DNA from: Halomicrobium salinisoli
GTDB taxonomy: Archaea; Halobacteriota; Halobacteria; Halobacteriales; Haloarculaceae
Assembly (NCBI RefSeq): GCF_020405185.1
Contig: NZ_CP084463.1
Location: forward strand, 3,100,001-3,164,000
Length of the DNA stretch: 64,000 nt
Direction of reading: 5' to 3'
How positions within the stretch are numbered: the stretch's first letter is position 1; every line of letters begins with the position of its first letter. The notes under the pieces are model-generated. The model searched no databases and was not told the DNA's origin. It saw nothing but the letters and a program-made list of their open reading frames with translations. A program made the translations under genes and the position numbers. Below are positions 35,992-44,980 of this stretch, piece by piece.

Positions 35992-38010
35992 TCACCGACG
36001 CATTGCAGCGATCGCGGCGCCACAGAGGAGTCCGACCAGCGCGGCCAGCGCCCCGAAACCCGGCCCGTCGGCGGTCGTCGGACTGGTGGGCGTCGGTTCG
36101 GTAATCACTGTGGTCTGGGGCACCGACGTCTCCGTCGGGGTGGCGCTCGTCTCCGCCGTCGACGCCGAGGTCGGCGTCGCGTCGGGCAGCGGTGTCACGA
36201 ACCGGTCCCGCTCGGTCGGTTCCGGCGTCGGGACCTGGCGCCCGAGCAGCCGCTCGTCGGACGCGTTCGCGTCGAACGTCGCGCTCGGCGGGCCCGCCGG
36301 GAGGTCGCGCCTCTCGAACGCGACAGGGTACCAGCCCTGGACGACCCGGTCGCCCGCCCGGTAGGGCGGGTCCGCGCGTCGGTCGTCGAACTGGTAGTTC
36401 CCGTTCCCGTCGCGGTGGGGAACGACGAGGAGGTACCTGGGGCGTTCGATCGACTCGATCGAGAGGTCCTCGGAGTACGGCCTGACGGTGCCGATCGGCC
36501 TGAACCCGCCGAGGCTCCGGTCGTACTCGTAGGCGACCAGGTAACCGCCGTCCGGTAGCGACAGCGCTTCGACGTCCAGACGATCGGCATCGTGGTCCGT
36601 CGGCGTGTGATCGAGCTGCCAGTGGACGCGCGGGGCCGACCCCAGCCAGGCGGAGGCGCTCGCGTCGCCCGCCCGGACCTCGAAGACGCCGGGCGAGGAC
36701 GCGTTCGAGACGTCGACGGTCGCGTCGAACGTCCCGTCCTCCCGGATCGTCGCGGTCGCGCGCCACCGCTCGGACGGGTCGGTCCGCGACTGGACGGTGA
36801 CGGGGAGCCGCGAGCCGCGCATGAGGTTCGTCTCGCCGCTGACGTTCGCGCGTCCGTCTGCGCCCACCTCGAGCGCGCCGGTCTCGTGCGTCTCGACGGT
36901 CGTCTGCTGCTCCGCCAGGGTGAAGCTGGGATCGAACTCCAGGTCCCCGTCAGACGGCGAGGGGTGGATGGTGCTCTCGGTCGGCACCCTGAGGTCCACC
37001 CATCCGTGGTCGGCGACCGCGGGATCGCTCGTGTCCAGCAGGACGTACACGGCGCCGGTCCGGTAGTCGGGGACGGCGCGGATCGAGTCGTGGACCGCAA
37101 TCGCCTCCACGATGGTCCAGTTGCAGATCTCGGTGACGTCGAAGTCGACCCGCGTCTCGGGGTCGCGCTCCTCGCTCAGCGCGAGGAGCCGCTCGGTGGG
37201 CGCGTCGCCGGGCTGGGCGGCGACGAGGCCGAGCAAGCTCGGGGCGTCGATCCGGGCGACGAGCGTCTCGCCGCGGACCAGTTCCTGACCGTCCTCGCCG
37301 TCGCGCAGCGGCCGGAGCAGCCCGGACCGATTCGCGCGCCGGACGTCGCCGGGCCGCGAGGCGTCGAACACCGACGGTCCGGCGCGGCGGAGGGTGACGT
37401 TCTCGACTGACGGATCCGAGACCGAGAGCCGGTTCTCCGAGACGACGGTCCCGTTTCGCCGGAGCCGAACCGCGTAGTCGCCCGGCGTCAGCGGACCGCC
37501 CGTCCGGTCTGTGACGGCGACCTCGTCGTCGCCCGCGGCGCGGACCGTCCCGCGAGCGGCGGTCGATCCGTTCGCGGCGAGGTAGGTGTTGAGCAGGAGC
37601 CGGACCCGACCGTCGCCGTCGTCGCGGACCCTGACGGTCGCGGCGTAGCCGTCGCCGTCGTCGGACGGTGCGACCGTGACGGTGGCGTTTTCGCCCGGCC
37701 GCGGCGACAGCGGAATCACGGCGACGTCGCCGAGGGCAACGTCGAGGTCCTGCGATTCGTTCGGCGTCCACCCGTCGGTCGCGTTCCGGCCGGCGACCGG
37801 CGCGGGGGTCCGGTTCCCGCCGCTCGTCGGAGTGGCGGTTCCGGTCTGCTGGAGGCACGTCGTCCCGGCAGCGGCATCGGAGACGGGCGCGGCGCCGTCC
37901 GGGGCGCCGGCGACGGTCGCCGCGGGGACGAGGACGACCAGTAGCGCGAGCGATACGCACAGTGACACCCGCCGCGAGCGCTCGCGAGCGGCGTGGGACG
38001 TGGAGGGCAC
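35992..38010 (-). CDS. Large secreted protein with PGF-CTERM anchor
   Basis: About 672 residues. The start is uncertain: the frame opens with a TTG at 38037, and GTGs at 38028 and 38010 are possible. The 38010 GTG is used because a TATA-like AGTATTTG (about 38038-38045) is some 30 bases upstream. A signal helix follows (about 20-40), then long beta-rich regions with many sequons (NGS, NVS, NES). Near the C-terminus are a Thr/Pro-rich linker and DGPGFGALAALVGLL plus a helix, the anchor cut by archaeosortase. Two domains of unknown fold lie between. It is probably a cell-surface protein. Confidence 0.8.
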   Translation of the reverse strand: MPSTSHAARERSRRVSLCVSLALLVVLVPAATVAGAPDGAAPVSDAAAGTTCLQQTGTATPTSGGNRTPAPVAGRNATDGWTPNESQDLDVALGDVAVIPLSPRPGENATVTVAPSDDGDGYAATVRVRDDGDGRVRLLLNTYLAANGSTAARGTVRAAGDDEVAVTDRTGGPLTPGDYAVRLRRNGTVVSENRLSVSDPSVENVTLRRAGPSVFDASRPGDVRRANRSGLLRPLRDGEDGQELVRGETLVARIDAPSLLGLVAAQPGDAPTERLLALSEERDPETRVDFDVTEICNWTIVEAIAVHDSIRAVPDYRTGAVYVLLDTSDPAVADHGWVDLRVPTESTIHPSPSDGDLEFDPSFTLAEQQTTVETHETGALEVGADGRANVSGETNLMRGSRLPVTVQSRTDPSERWRATATIREDGTFDATVDVSNASSPGVFEVRAGDASASAWLGSAPRVHWQLDHTPTDHDADRLDVEALSLPDGGYLVAYEYDRSLGGFRPIGTVRPYSEDLSIESIERPRYLLVVPHRDGNGNYQFDDRRADPPYRAGDRVVQGWYPVAFERRDLPAGPPSATFDANASDERLLGRQVPTPEPTERDRFVTPLPDATPTSASTAETSATPTETSVPQTTVITEPTPTSPTTADGPGFGALAALVGLLCGAAIAAMRR

Positions 38011-38130
38011 GTGTCGGCCTGCGCTCACAGTTACCAAATACTTTCTCGTGTCCGACGGGCGTCACGTGCCGGACCCGCCGACTCGCGGCGGAGCGACAGA
38101 GCGAAATACCAGGGTGCCGGGGCCAGAGAC

Positions 38131-38640
38131 GTGTTCTCGGTCGACACCGACGCGCTGGGGCAGTGGTCGGAGACCTGGAGCCTCGCCGTCGTCTTCGGGG
38201 TCGCGTCGGTCCCCTGGACCTACGCGTTCGTCACCGGCGGGGTGCCGCTGTGGCCCTCGTTCATCGCCTCGGCGAGTTTCTACGCCGCCGGCGGCGGGCT
38301 GGACGGCCTCGTCCGCGGGTACGCCAGCAACCTCGCGGGCATCCTGTACGGCGCGGCGACGCTCGTCGTCGCGGCCGCGCTCGGCGGCGGGACCGTCGCG
38401 CTGAGCGTCGTCGTCGGCCTGTTCATGCTCCTGGCCAGCCTCCACGAGGCCGTCTCGCCGCTGTCGTTCACCCCGGGCGGCTTCTTCGGCTACGCGACGC
38501 TGTTCAGCGTCCACGCCGCCGGGGCGACCGCGTTCGGCGTCGCCGGACTGGCCGGCGAGACGCTCGCCGCCGTCGTCTCGATGCTGCTGGGCGCCTGCAT
38601 CGGCCTCGGGACGGAACGGGTGAGCGAGCGGCTGGCCTGA
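38131..38640 (+). CDS. DUF1097 family membrane protein
   Basis: 169 residues from a GTG at 38131, with a TATA-like AAATACC about 27 bases upstream. About five membrane helices. The sequence matches the DUF1097 pattern: VPLWPSFIASASFYAAGGG early, a run of small hydrophobic residues, then LHEAVSPLSFTPGGFFGYATLF. No biochemical role is known for the family. It is followed by an MFS gene in the same direction, 157 bases on. Confidence 0.78.
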   Translation: MFSVDTDALGQWSETWSLAVVFGVASVPWTYAFVTGGVPLWPSFIASASFYAAGGGLDGLVRGYASNLAGILYGAATLVVAAALGGGTVALSVVVGLFMLLASLHEAVSPLSFTPGGFFGYATLFSVHAAGATAFGVAGLAGETLAAVVSMLLGACIGLGTERVSERLA

Positions 38641-38797
38641 CGGCCGTCCTGTCCAGCGTCCGTGAAGTCCCATCCTTGACCGGTAGCGAGGGCTTGAAAC
38701 GGGAGAAACGCCGACCAGGGGACGTGGTGACGGAGCCAGTCGCCGATCGCTCGCCGAGTCGACCGTTCGCTGGACGCGCCGCCGGAGCCGTCCGGCC

Positions 38798-39985
38798 ATG
38801 ACGGGCGATCGGAAGCCGGCGGGCCGACTCGGCGTGTTTCTCACGATCTGCGCGTTCTCCTTTATGGTGAACTTCGGCCGCGTCGCGTTCGCGCCGCTGG
38901 TCGACCACTTCATCAGCACGGGCGTCGCCCCGGCGGTCGCCGGGTTCGCGGCGACGGCGGTGTGGATCGGCAGCGCGCTCCCGCGCCTGCCGACGGGCTT
39001 CCTGCTCACCTTCGTCCGCCGGCACCGCGTCATCCTCGGGATGGGGCTGTTCCTCTCGATCGCGGCCGCGCTGACGGCGCTGTCGCCGGGCATCTGGTTC
39101 ACGGTCGCCGGCGCGCTGTTGATCGGCCTGGCGACGGGCGTGTTCTTCATCGCCGCCAACCCGCTCGTCAGCGAGCTCTACCCCCAGCGGGTCGGCCTGG
39201 CGGTCGGGCTGCGCGGGATGTCCTCGCAGATCGCCGCCGTCGCCGCGCCCTTCCTCGTCGCCACGGCCATCGGGCTGGGCTCCTGGCGGTACGGGTTCTG
39301 GGGGCTGGCCGGGGCGGCGTTGCTCACGACGGTCGCGTTCGTACTGGCCGTCCGGCGGGCGGAGCTCCCGACCGCCGGCCGGGAGGACCGGAACCTGCTG
39401 GGAGCGATCCGCGACCAGTGGCACCTCGTGGCCGCGGGCATCGTCTTCGTCGGCTTCACCGGCTTCGTCTGGCAGGGCGTGTTCAACTTCTACGTCACCT
39501 ACCTCGGTGCGGCGAAGGGCGTCGACTCGGGGACGGCCAACACGCTGCTGACGATCACCTTCGCCGCCGGCGTCCCCTCGTTCGTCGTCGCCGGCCGCCT
39601 GGCCGACCGCTTCTCCTACCTCTCGCTTTTGGTGACCATCCTCGGCGGCTTCGTGGTCACCCTGCTGGCGTTCACGGTCGTCGAGGGGTTCCTGGCCATC
39701 GCCGCCGTCTCGATCGTCATGAGCCTGATCGTCCACGGCCTGTTCCCGGCGGCCGACGCCTACATGCTGGACACGCTCCCGGACGAGCAGCGCGCCAGCG
39801 CCTACTCGGGGTTCAGCGCGACGATGATGCTCATCCAGGCGCCCGGCAGCGTCGCGGTCGGCCTGCTGGCCCAGTACGGGGTCGCCTACACGGACGTCTT
39901 CCGCGGGTACGCGGTGGTGGTCGCCGCCATCGCCATCGGCATGGGCCTGCTGGCGCGTGCCGGACGGCTCCCCAGGGGCGGCTAG
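38798..39985 (+). CDS. MFS transporter, substrate unknown
   Basis: 395 residues with about twelve membrane helices in two halves. The family loop after helix 2 is present as ALPRLPTGFLLTFVRRHRV, and the helix 4-5 region reads AANPLVSELYPQRVGLAVGL. The second half starts after DQWHLVAAGIVFVGFTGFVW. Nothing identifies the substrate; the neighbours give no metabolic clue. Confidence 0.9.
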   Translation: MTGDRKPAGRLGVFLTICAFSFMVNFGRVAFAPLVDHFISTGVAPAVAGFAATAVWIGSALPRLPTGFLLTFVRRHRVILGMGLFLSIAAALTALSPGIWFTVAGALLIGLATGVFFIAANPLVSELYPQRVGLAVGLRGMSSQIAAVAAPFLVATAIGLGSWRYGFWGLAGAALLTTVAFVLAVRRAELPTAGREDRNLLGAIRDQWHLVAAGIVFVGFTGFVWQGVFNFYVTYLGAAKGVDSGTANTLLTITFAAGVPSFVVAGRLADRFSYLSLLVTILGGFVVTLLAFTVVEGFLAIAAVSIVMSLIVHGLFPAADAYMLDTLPDEQRASAYSGFSATMMLIQAPGSVAVGLLAQYGVAYTDVFRGYAVVVAAIAIGMGLLARAGRLPRGG

Positions 39986-40109
39986 ACTGTCGGGAAAGCG
40001 GAACGAACGGACGCGAAAGCGGCGGACGAAAGAAGTGGACACGAGCAACCGGACGGGTCCGCCAGACCGTCCGAACGCCGCCGTCAGATTCGTACGACGG
40101 GACGCCCCG

Positions 40110-41876
40110 TCAGTCGTCGGCGGAGATTGGCTGTCCCTCCGCGTCGGTGGGCGCGGGGCTCTCGCCGTCCGCGAACGGGTACCAGGACTGCTTGGCGTCG
40201 TTCAGACAGGGGTCCTCGTATCCGTCGACCTCCTCGGGTTCGGCCAGTTCGACGATGGTCTCGTGGCCGGTGGCGTCGACCCACTCGCGGAAGGTCTGAC
40301 CGTCTTCCCGGAGCGCGGCGTAGGCCTCCACGAGGTTCGCGATCATGCCGGGCACCTCGTCGGCGGGGACGCGCTGGCGGACCCACTCGATGAAGGAGGG
40401 GTCCTCGCCGACGCCGCCGCCGACGCCGACGTCCATCGCCTCGACCATCTCGCCGTCCTTGCGGGCGCGCATGCCCTGCATGCCGATGTCGGCGGTCATC
40501 GCCTGGCCGCAGTCGGCGGTACAGCCGGAGTAGTGCAGCTTGATCCGGTCGACGTCGTCCGGCAGTTCGACGTTCTTGCCCAGCCAGCGCAGCAGGCGGG
40601 CCGTCCGCGCCTTCGTCTCGGTGAGCGCGATCGAGCAGAACTCCGTGCCGGTACAGGCCATCGCGCCCTGGACGAAGGGGTTGGGCTCGGGCTTGTACTC
40701 CTCCAGCAGGTCCTCGTTGAGCAGGTTCGCGAGCTTCCCGTCGGGGACGTCCATGAGCAGCGGGTTCTGCCGGCGGGTGAGCCTGACCTCGCCGGAGCCG
40801 TACGCGTCCGCCAGGTCCGCCAGCTCGATGGCGTCCTCGGCGGGCATCCGACCCACGGGGACCGACAGGCCGACGTAGTTCTTCCCGTCCTTCTGGTCGT
40901 AGACGCCGACGTGGTCGTGGGCGCCCCGCTCGCTGGACTCGCCGGCGTTGTACGTGTACTCGCCGCGGAAGTCCGTGCCGGCGGTCTCGAACTCGAAGTC
41001 CAGCCGCTCGTCCAGGGCCTCGCGGATCTCGTCGGTGCCCCACTCGTCGACGAAGAAGCGGGCGCGGTTCTTCGAGCGGTTCTCGCGGTTGCCCTCCTCG
41101 TGGTACAGCTCGACGAACTCCCGGACCGTCTCCTTGGCGTGTTCGGGGCGGACGAATAGATCCAGCGGGCGAGCCGGCCGGGGCTCGCGGCCGCCGAGGC
41201 CGCCGCCGACGCGGACGTTGAAGCCCTTCACCGTCTCGCCGTCGATCATCTTCCGGGCCGGCTCCAGCCCGATGTCGTTGATCGAGTCCTGGGCGCACCC
41301 CTGCCGGCAGCCCGACACGGAGATGTTGAACTTCCGGGGCATGTTACAGAGGTCGTCGTCGTCCCGGATGTCCGCCTGGATCTCGTCGAGCAGCTCGCGG
41401 CTCTCGACGTACTCCTCGGCCTTGCCGGCGACGGGGCAGCCGGAGATGTTCCGCATCGTGTCACCGCCCGCCGACCGCGAGGAGACGCCGACCGCTTCGA
41501 GTTTCTCCCAGATCTCCGGGACGTCCTCGAGCTTGAGCCAGTGGAGCTGGATCGACTGGCGCGTGGTGAAGTCGACCCAGCCGTTGCCGAACTCGGGGTT
41601 CTCGACCGGCCCCTTCGCGTAGTCGCGGGCGACCTCGCCGATGGCCCGCAGCTGGCCCGGCTCGAGGACGCCCCCGCAGTTGGTCAGCCGCATCATGAAG
41701 TACGACTCCTGGCCGGAGCGCTGGTGGAAGACGCCCCAGAACTTGAAGCGAGTGAACCACTCCTCGCGCTCGTCCTCGGGGATCGATTCCCAGCCCTTCT
41801 CGGCGAACTCCTCGAGCTTCTCGCGCACCTCGTCGCCGTACAGTTCGTCCTTGACGTCCTCCTTCTTGTGTGGCAT
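40110..41876 (-). CDS. nasD: Ferredoxin-dependent assimilatory nitrite reductase NasD
   Basis: 588 residues. Sirohaem and 4Fe-4S binding is shown by Cys408 and Cys414 (CTGTEFC) with Cys452 and Cys456 (CTADC). Earlier blocks WVDFTTRQSIQLHW, NISGCPVAG and SGCRQGCAQDSINDIG are conserved in the sulfite/nitrite reductase family. The enzyme reduces nitrite to ammonium with six electrons from ferredoxin. The residues cannot fully exclude sulfite, but the linkage to nasA, narK and mobA favours nitrite. A GGAGGTCA lies before the ATG. Confidence 0.93.
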   Translation of the reverse strand: MPHKKEDVKDELYGDEVREKLEEFAEKGWESIPEDEREEWFTRFKFWGVFHQRSGQESYFMMRLTNCGGVLEPGQLRAIGEVARDYAKGPVENPEFGNGWVDFTTRQSIQLHWLKLEDVPEIWEKLEAVGVSSRSAGGDTMRNISGCPVAGKAEEYVESRELLDEIQADIRDDDDLCNMPRKFNISVSGCRQGCAQDSINDIGLEPARKMIDGETVKGFNVRVGGGLGGREPRPARPLDLFVRPEHAKETVREFVELYHEEGNRENRSKNRARFFVDEWGTDEIREALDERLDFEFETAGTDFRGEYTYNAGESSERGAHDHVGVYDQKDGKNYVGLSVPVGRMPAEDAIELADLADAYGSGEVRLTRRQNPLLMDVPDGKLANLLNEDLLEEYKPEPNPFVQGAMACTGTEFCSIALTETKARTARLLRWLGKNVELPDDVDRIKLHYSGCTADCGQAMTADIGMQGMRARKDGEMVEAMDVGVGGGVGEDPSFIEWVRQRVPADEVPGMIANLVEAYAALREDGQTFREWVDATGHETIVELAEPEEVDGYEDPCLNDAKQSWYPFADGESPAPTDAEGQPISADD

Positions 41877-41881
41877 AGTCG

Positions 41882-41889
41882 TGACCTCC
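41882..41889 (-). promoter_or_regulatory. Shine-Dalgarno of nasD
   Basis: GGAGGTCA on the minus strand ends five bases before the ATG. Such strong sites are rare among the leaderless genes here, which implies that the nasD mRNA has a leader. Confidence 0.6.
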
Positions 41890-42083
41890 AGGGTTTGTAA
41901 TTATTTTCCGCAGATATCGTGACGTGCGTCCCGTATTCTACGTCTAATCTAGCCGTTCGCTTCGTCTATAATGGTTGGCGTTGAAGATATCAACTACGAC
42001 ACTCCCGATCCGGACGAACGGTCGGAGTTGAAGGTCTTAATACGGTTAATACGTCCTCAGCGGAGACGACGAAACCGACGTCG

Positions 42084-42680
42084 TCAGCCGGTAATAGCGC
42101 CGGTCGCGGTCGTCAGGTCCTCGATCCGGTCGTCCGTCGCGAACGGGTCGTCGGCGACGCCGTCGACGGCGCCCACCGGAACGGTGACGGGGTCGACGCG
42201 GCTGAGGACGTCGTACAGGCGCCGGGATCCCACGGCGAGCGTTCGGTCGCAGGCCGCACGGGCGTTCCGCCGGTCGTAGACCGCGTGCAGCGGGTAGAGC
42301 CGGCCGTCGGCCCGGGGGACCGCTGCCCCGTCGCAGGCGTCGAACAGCCCCTCCAGCAGCGCCGGATCGACGCGGGGGAGGCCGCAGGCGACGACGGCGA
42401 CCGCCGATCCGGAGACCATCCGGAAGCCGGTCCGCATCCTGCCGACGGGCTCCCCGCGGGCCGTGCGGTCGACCGCGAACCGGTAGTCCAGGCCGTCGAG
42501 CGCCTCGGCGATACGGTCGCGCTGGGCGTCCCGGCAGGTCACGACGACCTCGTCGACCGTCTTCCCGACGCGTCGGACGACCCGTCGGACCGCCGGCTCC
42601 CCGTCGACATCGGCGACGCGTCCGCTGGCGTCCCGAGTGGGACGGCCTCGGCCGCCGGCGAGGACGAGCGCGGAGCGCAT
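42084..42680 (-). CDS. MobA-like molybdenum cofactor nucleotidyltransferase
   Basis: 198 residues with the NTP-transferase start ALVLAGGRGRPTRD, then DGEPAVRRVVRRV and VVACGLPRVDP. MobA attaches GMP to molybdopterin to form the MGD cofactor needed by nitrate reductase. The usual GGRSxRMGxDK loop is altered (GGRGRPTRDASGR), so activity is plausible but less typical. In Haloferax a homologous gene, nasC, lies in the same place in the nas cluster. A GGAGGTGA stands five bases ahead of the ATG. Confidence 0.85.
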   Translation of the reverse strand: MRSALVLAGGRGRPTRDASGRVADVDGEPAVRRVVRRVGKTVDEVVVTCRDAQRDRIAEALDGLDYRFAVDRTARGEPVGRMRTGFRMVSGSAVAVVACGLPRVDPALLEGLFDACDGAAVPRADGRLYPLHAVYDRRNARAACDRTLAVGSRRLYDVLSRVDPVTVPVGAVDGVADDPFATDDRIEDLTTATGAITG

Positions 42681-42684
42681 CTAG

Positions 42685-42692
42685 TCACCTCC
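42685..42692 (-). promoter_or_regulatory. Shine-Dalgarno of mobA
   Basis: GGAGGTGA on the minus strand ends four bases before the ATG. It fits translation from a longer nas transcript. Confidence 0.65.
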
Positions 42693-42870
42693 GGCGGCCA
42701 CCTCGGGGCCGCTCCCGTCGGCGACGCCATCGCCCGAAGGACGGCGTCCGGTCCTTCGGGACGGGATTGTCCGGCACCCCGGATTTTCCGACTGTCCACT
42801 GTCCAGAGGAATTGCGTACGTTGCCTCCATTGTTGATGCAGTTATGAAGACGAATGGTCGGTACAAAACC

Positions 42871-42962
42871 CTAGGCGTTGAAATCTTCTGTGTATAAGGC
42901 ACCAGGATGAACGTCCGACCACTATGGAAGTGAATATTACCGATATAAGGTCAGCTATCGTC
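42871..42962 (-). repeat. Duplicated upstream element, copy before mobA
   Basis: About 92 bases that align with 44547-44639 over the full length, with most positions identical. On the coding strand it holds the motif ACCTTATATCGGTAATAT, a CACTTCCATAGTG hairpin, a second CCTTATAC and a TCAACGCCTAG end. Two copies in two spacers of one cluster suggest a shared promoter or regulator site. Confidence 0.75.
42934..42951 (-). promoter_or_regulatory. Nitrogen-cluster promoter motif upstream of mobA
   Basis: ACCTTATATCGGTAATAT on the coding strand, near-identical to the sites before narK and amt. It implies an internal promoter with a leader of more than 200 bases. Confidence 0.55.
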
Positions 42963-43076
42963 GGCCGGAGCGGCGGAAAATAGGACGCGCGTTCAGAAAC
43001 GAGGGGGAGCGCGGATCGGCGGTCGCCGGCGTCGCGCTCGGCCGACGCGCCCCCGATCGGCGCCGCCGATCAGCCG

Positions 43077-44399
43077 CTAGTCACCGCTTCCGGATGCGGC
43101 CTCTGGGCCGCTTCCCTCGACGATCCAGCCGTCGTCGGTCGCGCGCTCGGCCACGTGGGGCCGGAAGACCCACGCGGTCAGCATGACGATGGGGAGCATC
43201 AACACCGCCACCACGGAGTAGCCGGTGTGGAGGTTCGGGAGCAGCGGCGCGGCGTAGATCAGCGGGAAGACGATGCCGCCGACCGTGCCGACGCCGCCGA
43301 CCACGCCGGCGACCGCGCCGGAGCTGTTCGGGAACATGGCCGGCACCTGGGCGAAGATGGACCCTTCGGCCATGGCGCAGGCCGTCCCGACGACGAAGCC
43401 GGCGGCCACGGCCAGCAGGACCCGTCCGGACAGGCCCGCCAGCGTCATGCCGACCATCGAGACGACGATGGCACACAGCGTGACGAACGTCCACTGTTCG
43501 CGGTATCGACCGCGGAAGACTGGGATGATGTCCGTCTCCGTGCGGGCGACGTAGTCGCTGACGTAGCCGCCGATCGGCCGCAGCAGGCCCGCCGCCACGG
43601 AGAAGGTGGCCGCGAACGTGCTCGCCAGCACGAGGTCGTCCGTCGCGAAGCCCTCGCGGTAGTAGGTCGCCAGCCAGCCGTTCATCGACAGCTCCAGCCC
43701 GAAGCTCATCACGTACGCCAGCGCGAGCACGACCGTGCCGTAGCGGGTGGCGGTGTAGAGCCACCCCGTGAAGCTCGCGCTCTCCTTCGTGGCCTGGCGC
43801 TTCGCGTCGGACTTCGCCGCCTCGCCGAGCGCGTAGTAGACGACCGCCAGCAGGATCGAGACGATCCCCGTGTAGAAGAAGGCGGCCCGCCAGTTCGACT
43901 CGAAGAGGGGGCCGCTCCAGCCCGGGCCGAAGACGCGCGGCAGGATCAGCGCGCCCCCGGCCGCGCCGGCGTTGCCGACCCCGGCGTAGACCCCCTCTGC
44001 CAGTCCGAGGTTCTCCTCCTCGAACCACTCGGAGACGTGCTGGATGCCGATGACGAACGTGATGCCGGCCGTCGCCACGATCAGCCGTTCGACGAAGAAG
44101 ACGGCGTAGCTCTGGGCGAACGCCGACGCCATCGAGAACACCCCGACGTACGTCAGGACGATGGCGAACACCGCCGGCGCGCCGAACTTGTCCGAGAGCC
44201 AGCCGGTCAGGATCCGGCCGAACGGCGCCAGCCAGATGGCCGCGCTCGCGAGGATCCCGATCTCCGACAGCGACAGGCCGAACTCCTCCGCCATCGGCCC
44301 CGTGAACGGGGCGAAGGAGAACCAGATCAGGAACGAGAAGTTGAACCCGATGGTCGCCAGCACGAGCGTCCGCCACTTGGTCATCCTGATCAGGCCCAT
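43077..44399 (-). CDS. narK: Nitrate/nitrite MFS transporter NarK-type
   Basis: 440 residues with twelve membrane helices. The nitrate signature [16 protein letters not shown] is in helix 5, and a second Gly-rich run occurs in the second half ([12 protein letters not shown]). It imports nitrate or exchanges it with nitrite. It is called nasB in the comparable Haloferax operon. It lies between nasA and mobA in the same direction, with a GGAGGTG before its ATG and the nitrogen motif about 210 bases upstream. Confidence 0.93.
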   Translation of the reverse strand: MGLIRMTKWRTLVLATIGFNFSFLIWFSFAPFTGPMAEEFGLSLSEIGILASAAIWLAPFGRILTGWLSDKFGAPAVFAIVLTYVGVFSMASAFAQSYAVFFVERLIVATAGITFVIGIQHVSEWFEEENLGLAEGVYAGVGNAGAAGGALILPRVFGPGWSGPLFESNWRAAFFYTGIVSILLAVVYYALGEAAKSDAKRQATKESASFTGWLYTATRYGTVVLALAYVMSFGLELSMNGWLATYYREGFATDDLVLASTFAATFSVAAGLLRPIGGYVSDYVARTETDIIPVFRGRYREQWTFVTLCAIVVSMVGMTLAGLSGRVLLAVAAGFVVGTACAMAEGSIFAQVPAMFPNSSGAVAGVVGGVGTVGGIVFPLIYAAPLLPNLHTGYSVVAVLMLPIVMLTAWVFRPHVAERATDDGWIVEGSGPEAASGSGD

Positions 44400-44404
44400 G
44401 GCGC

Positions 44405-44411
44405 CACCTCC
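44405..44411 (-). promoter_or_regulatory. Shine-Dalgarno of narK
   Basis: GGAGGTG on the minus strand ends five bases before the ATG and confirms the start at 44399. Confidence 0.6.
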
Positions 44412-44546
44412 CCGACGGTGTCGGATGCAGCTGCCGGCCCACGCGGGTAGTTACCGTATCTTCCCAGACGTCCACTAATTTCCCGTATCCTGCATACTCT
44501 GTCCATCATTAGTACGTTTTGTGAGACGGATGCACTATATTTGAAG

Positions 44547-44639
44547 CTAGGCGTTGAGATTTTCTACGTATAAGGACAGTGGGCTGAACGACCGACCACT
44601 ATGGAAGTGGGTATTATCGATATAAGGTCGTTCATCGTC
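44547..44639 (-). repeat. Duplicated upstream element, copy before narK
   Basis: About 93 bases matching 42871-42962. On the coding strand TGAACGACC pairs with GGTCGTTCA around an inner CCACT-TCCAT-AGTGG hairpin, so a small two-stem structure is possible. The outer stem is not preserved in the other copy, which argues for protein binding rather than RNA folding as the conserved role. Confidence 0.75.
44611..44628 (-). promoter_or_regulatory. Nitrogen-cluster promoter motif upstream of narK
   Basis: ACCTTATATCGATAATAC on the coding strand. It shares TTATAT and the flanking bases with the amt and mobA sites. Confidence 0.55.
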
Positions 44640-44827
44640 TAACTACGAGGGTCGAATCTCGACGGGCGTCCAGCGAGCCGGATTTTCAACGATCGATGGC
44701 AACTGACTGGCTGCGGGAGCCAGTGCGCCCCGCGACGCGTCGCTGGCCGCTCTATCGAGCCCGCGTTCGGCCGCGTCGCTCGCGGCTCTCGCCCAGGCAG
44801 TACGGAGACCGTCTTCGCAGCTAGAAT

Positions 44828-44973
44828 CTCGTGGCTCGCGTGTCGTTCCCTCCGGTCACTCCCGCTCGCACAAAACGAGGGTCTCCCCAGCGGTCAGAAC
44901 AGCTCGCGGCTCGCGTGTCGTTCGCTTCGCTCACTCCCGCTCGCTCTAAAGATGTTCTTCCCTACGGTCAGAA
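44828..44973. repeat. Two degenerate ~72-base direct repeats after nasA
   Basis: Units at 44828-44900 and 44903-44973 both start CTCG(T/C)GGCTCGCGTGTCGTTC, continue TCACTCCCGCTCGC and end CGGTCAGAAC. The second unit forms AGATGTTCT...AGAACATCT. They lie immediately downstream of nasA and may end its transcript. Confidence 0.6.
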
Positions 44974-44980
44974 CATCTCG

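Larger units (their letters stand above)
42681..43076. other. narK-mobA spacer, regulatory, no gene seen
   Basis: These 396 bases hold one copy of the duplicated ~92-base element (42871-42962) with the nitrogen motif, then GC-rich sequence ending at the narK stop. A minus-strand frame (42681-42902) abuts mobA but lacks family features and halophile composition. Confidence 0.5.
44400..44980. other. nasA-narK spacer: 3' hairpin repeats and promoter element
   Basis: These 581 bases hold the second copy of the ~92-base element (44547-44639) near narK and two degenerate ~72-base direct repeats (44828-44973) just after the nasA stop. Between them lies GC-rich sequence with no recognisable gene. 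Confidence 0.5.

Noticed and set aside
41971..42279. 102-residue plus-strand frame across the nasD-mobA spacer
   Set aside because: Overlaps mobA antisense and turns Arg-rich; no conserved start region.
42681..42902. Minus-strand frame ending at the mobA start
   Set aside because: Contains the duplicated regulatory element and lacks halophile composition or any domain.
42924..42983. Short leaderless-looking peptide (MEVNITDIRS...) in the duplicated element, with a similar one at 44601
   Set aside because: Lengths differ (19 and 13 codons), and the same bases are better explained by the promoter motif shared with amt on the other strand.
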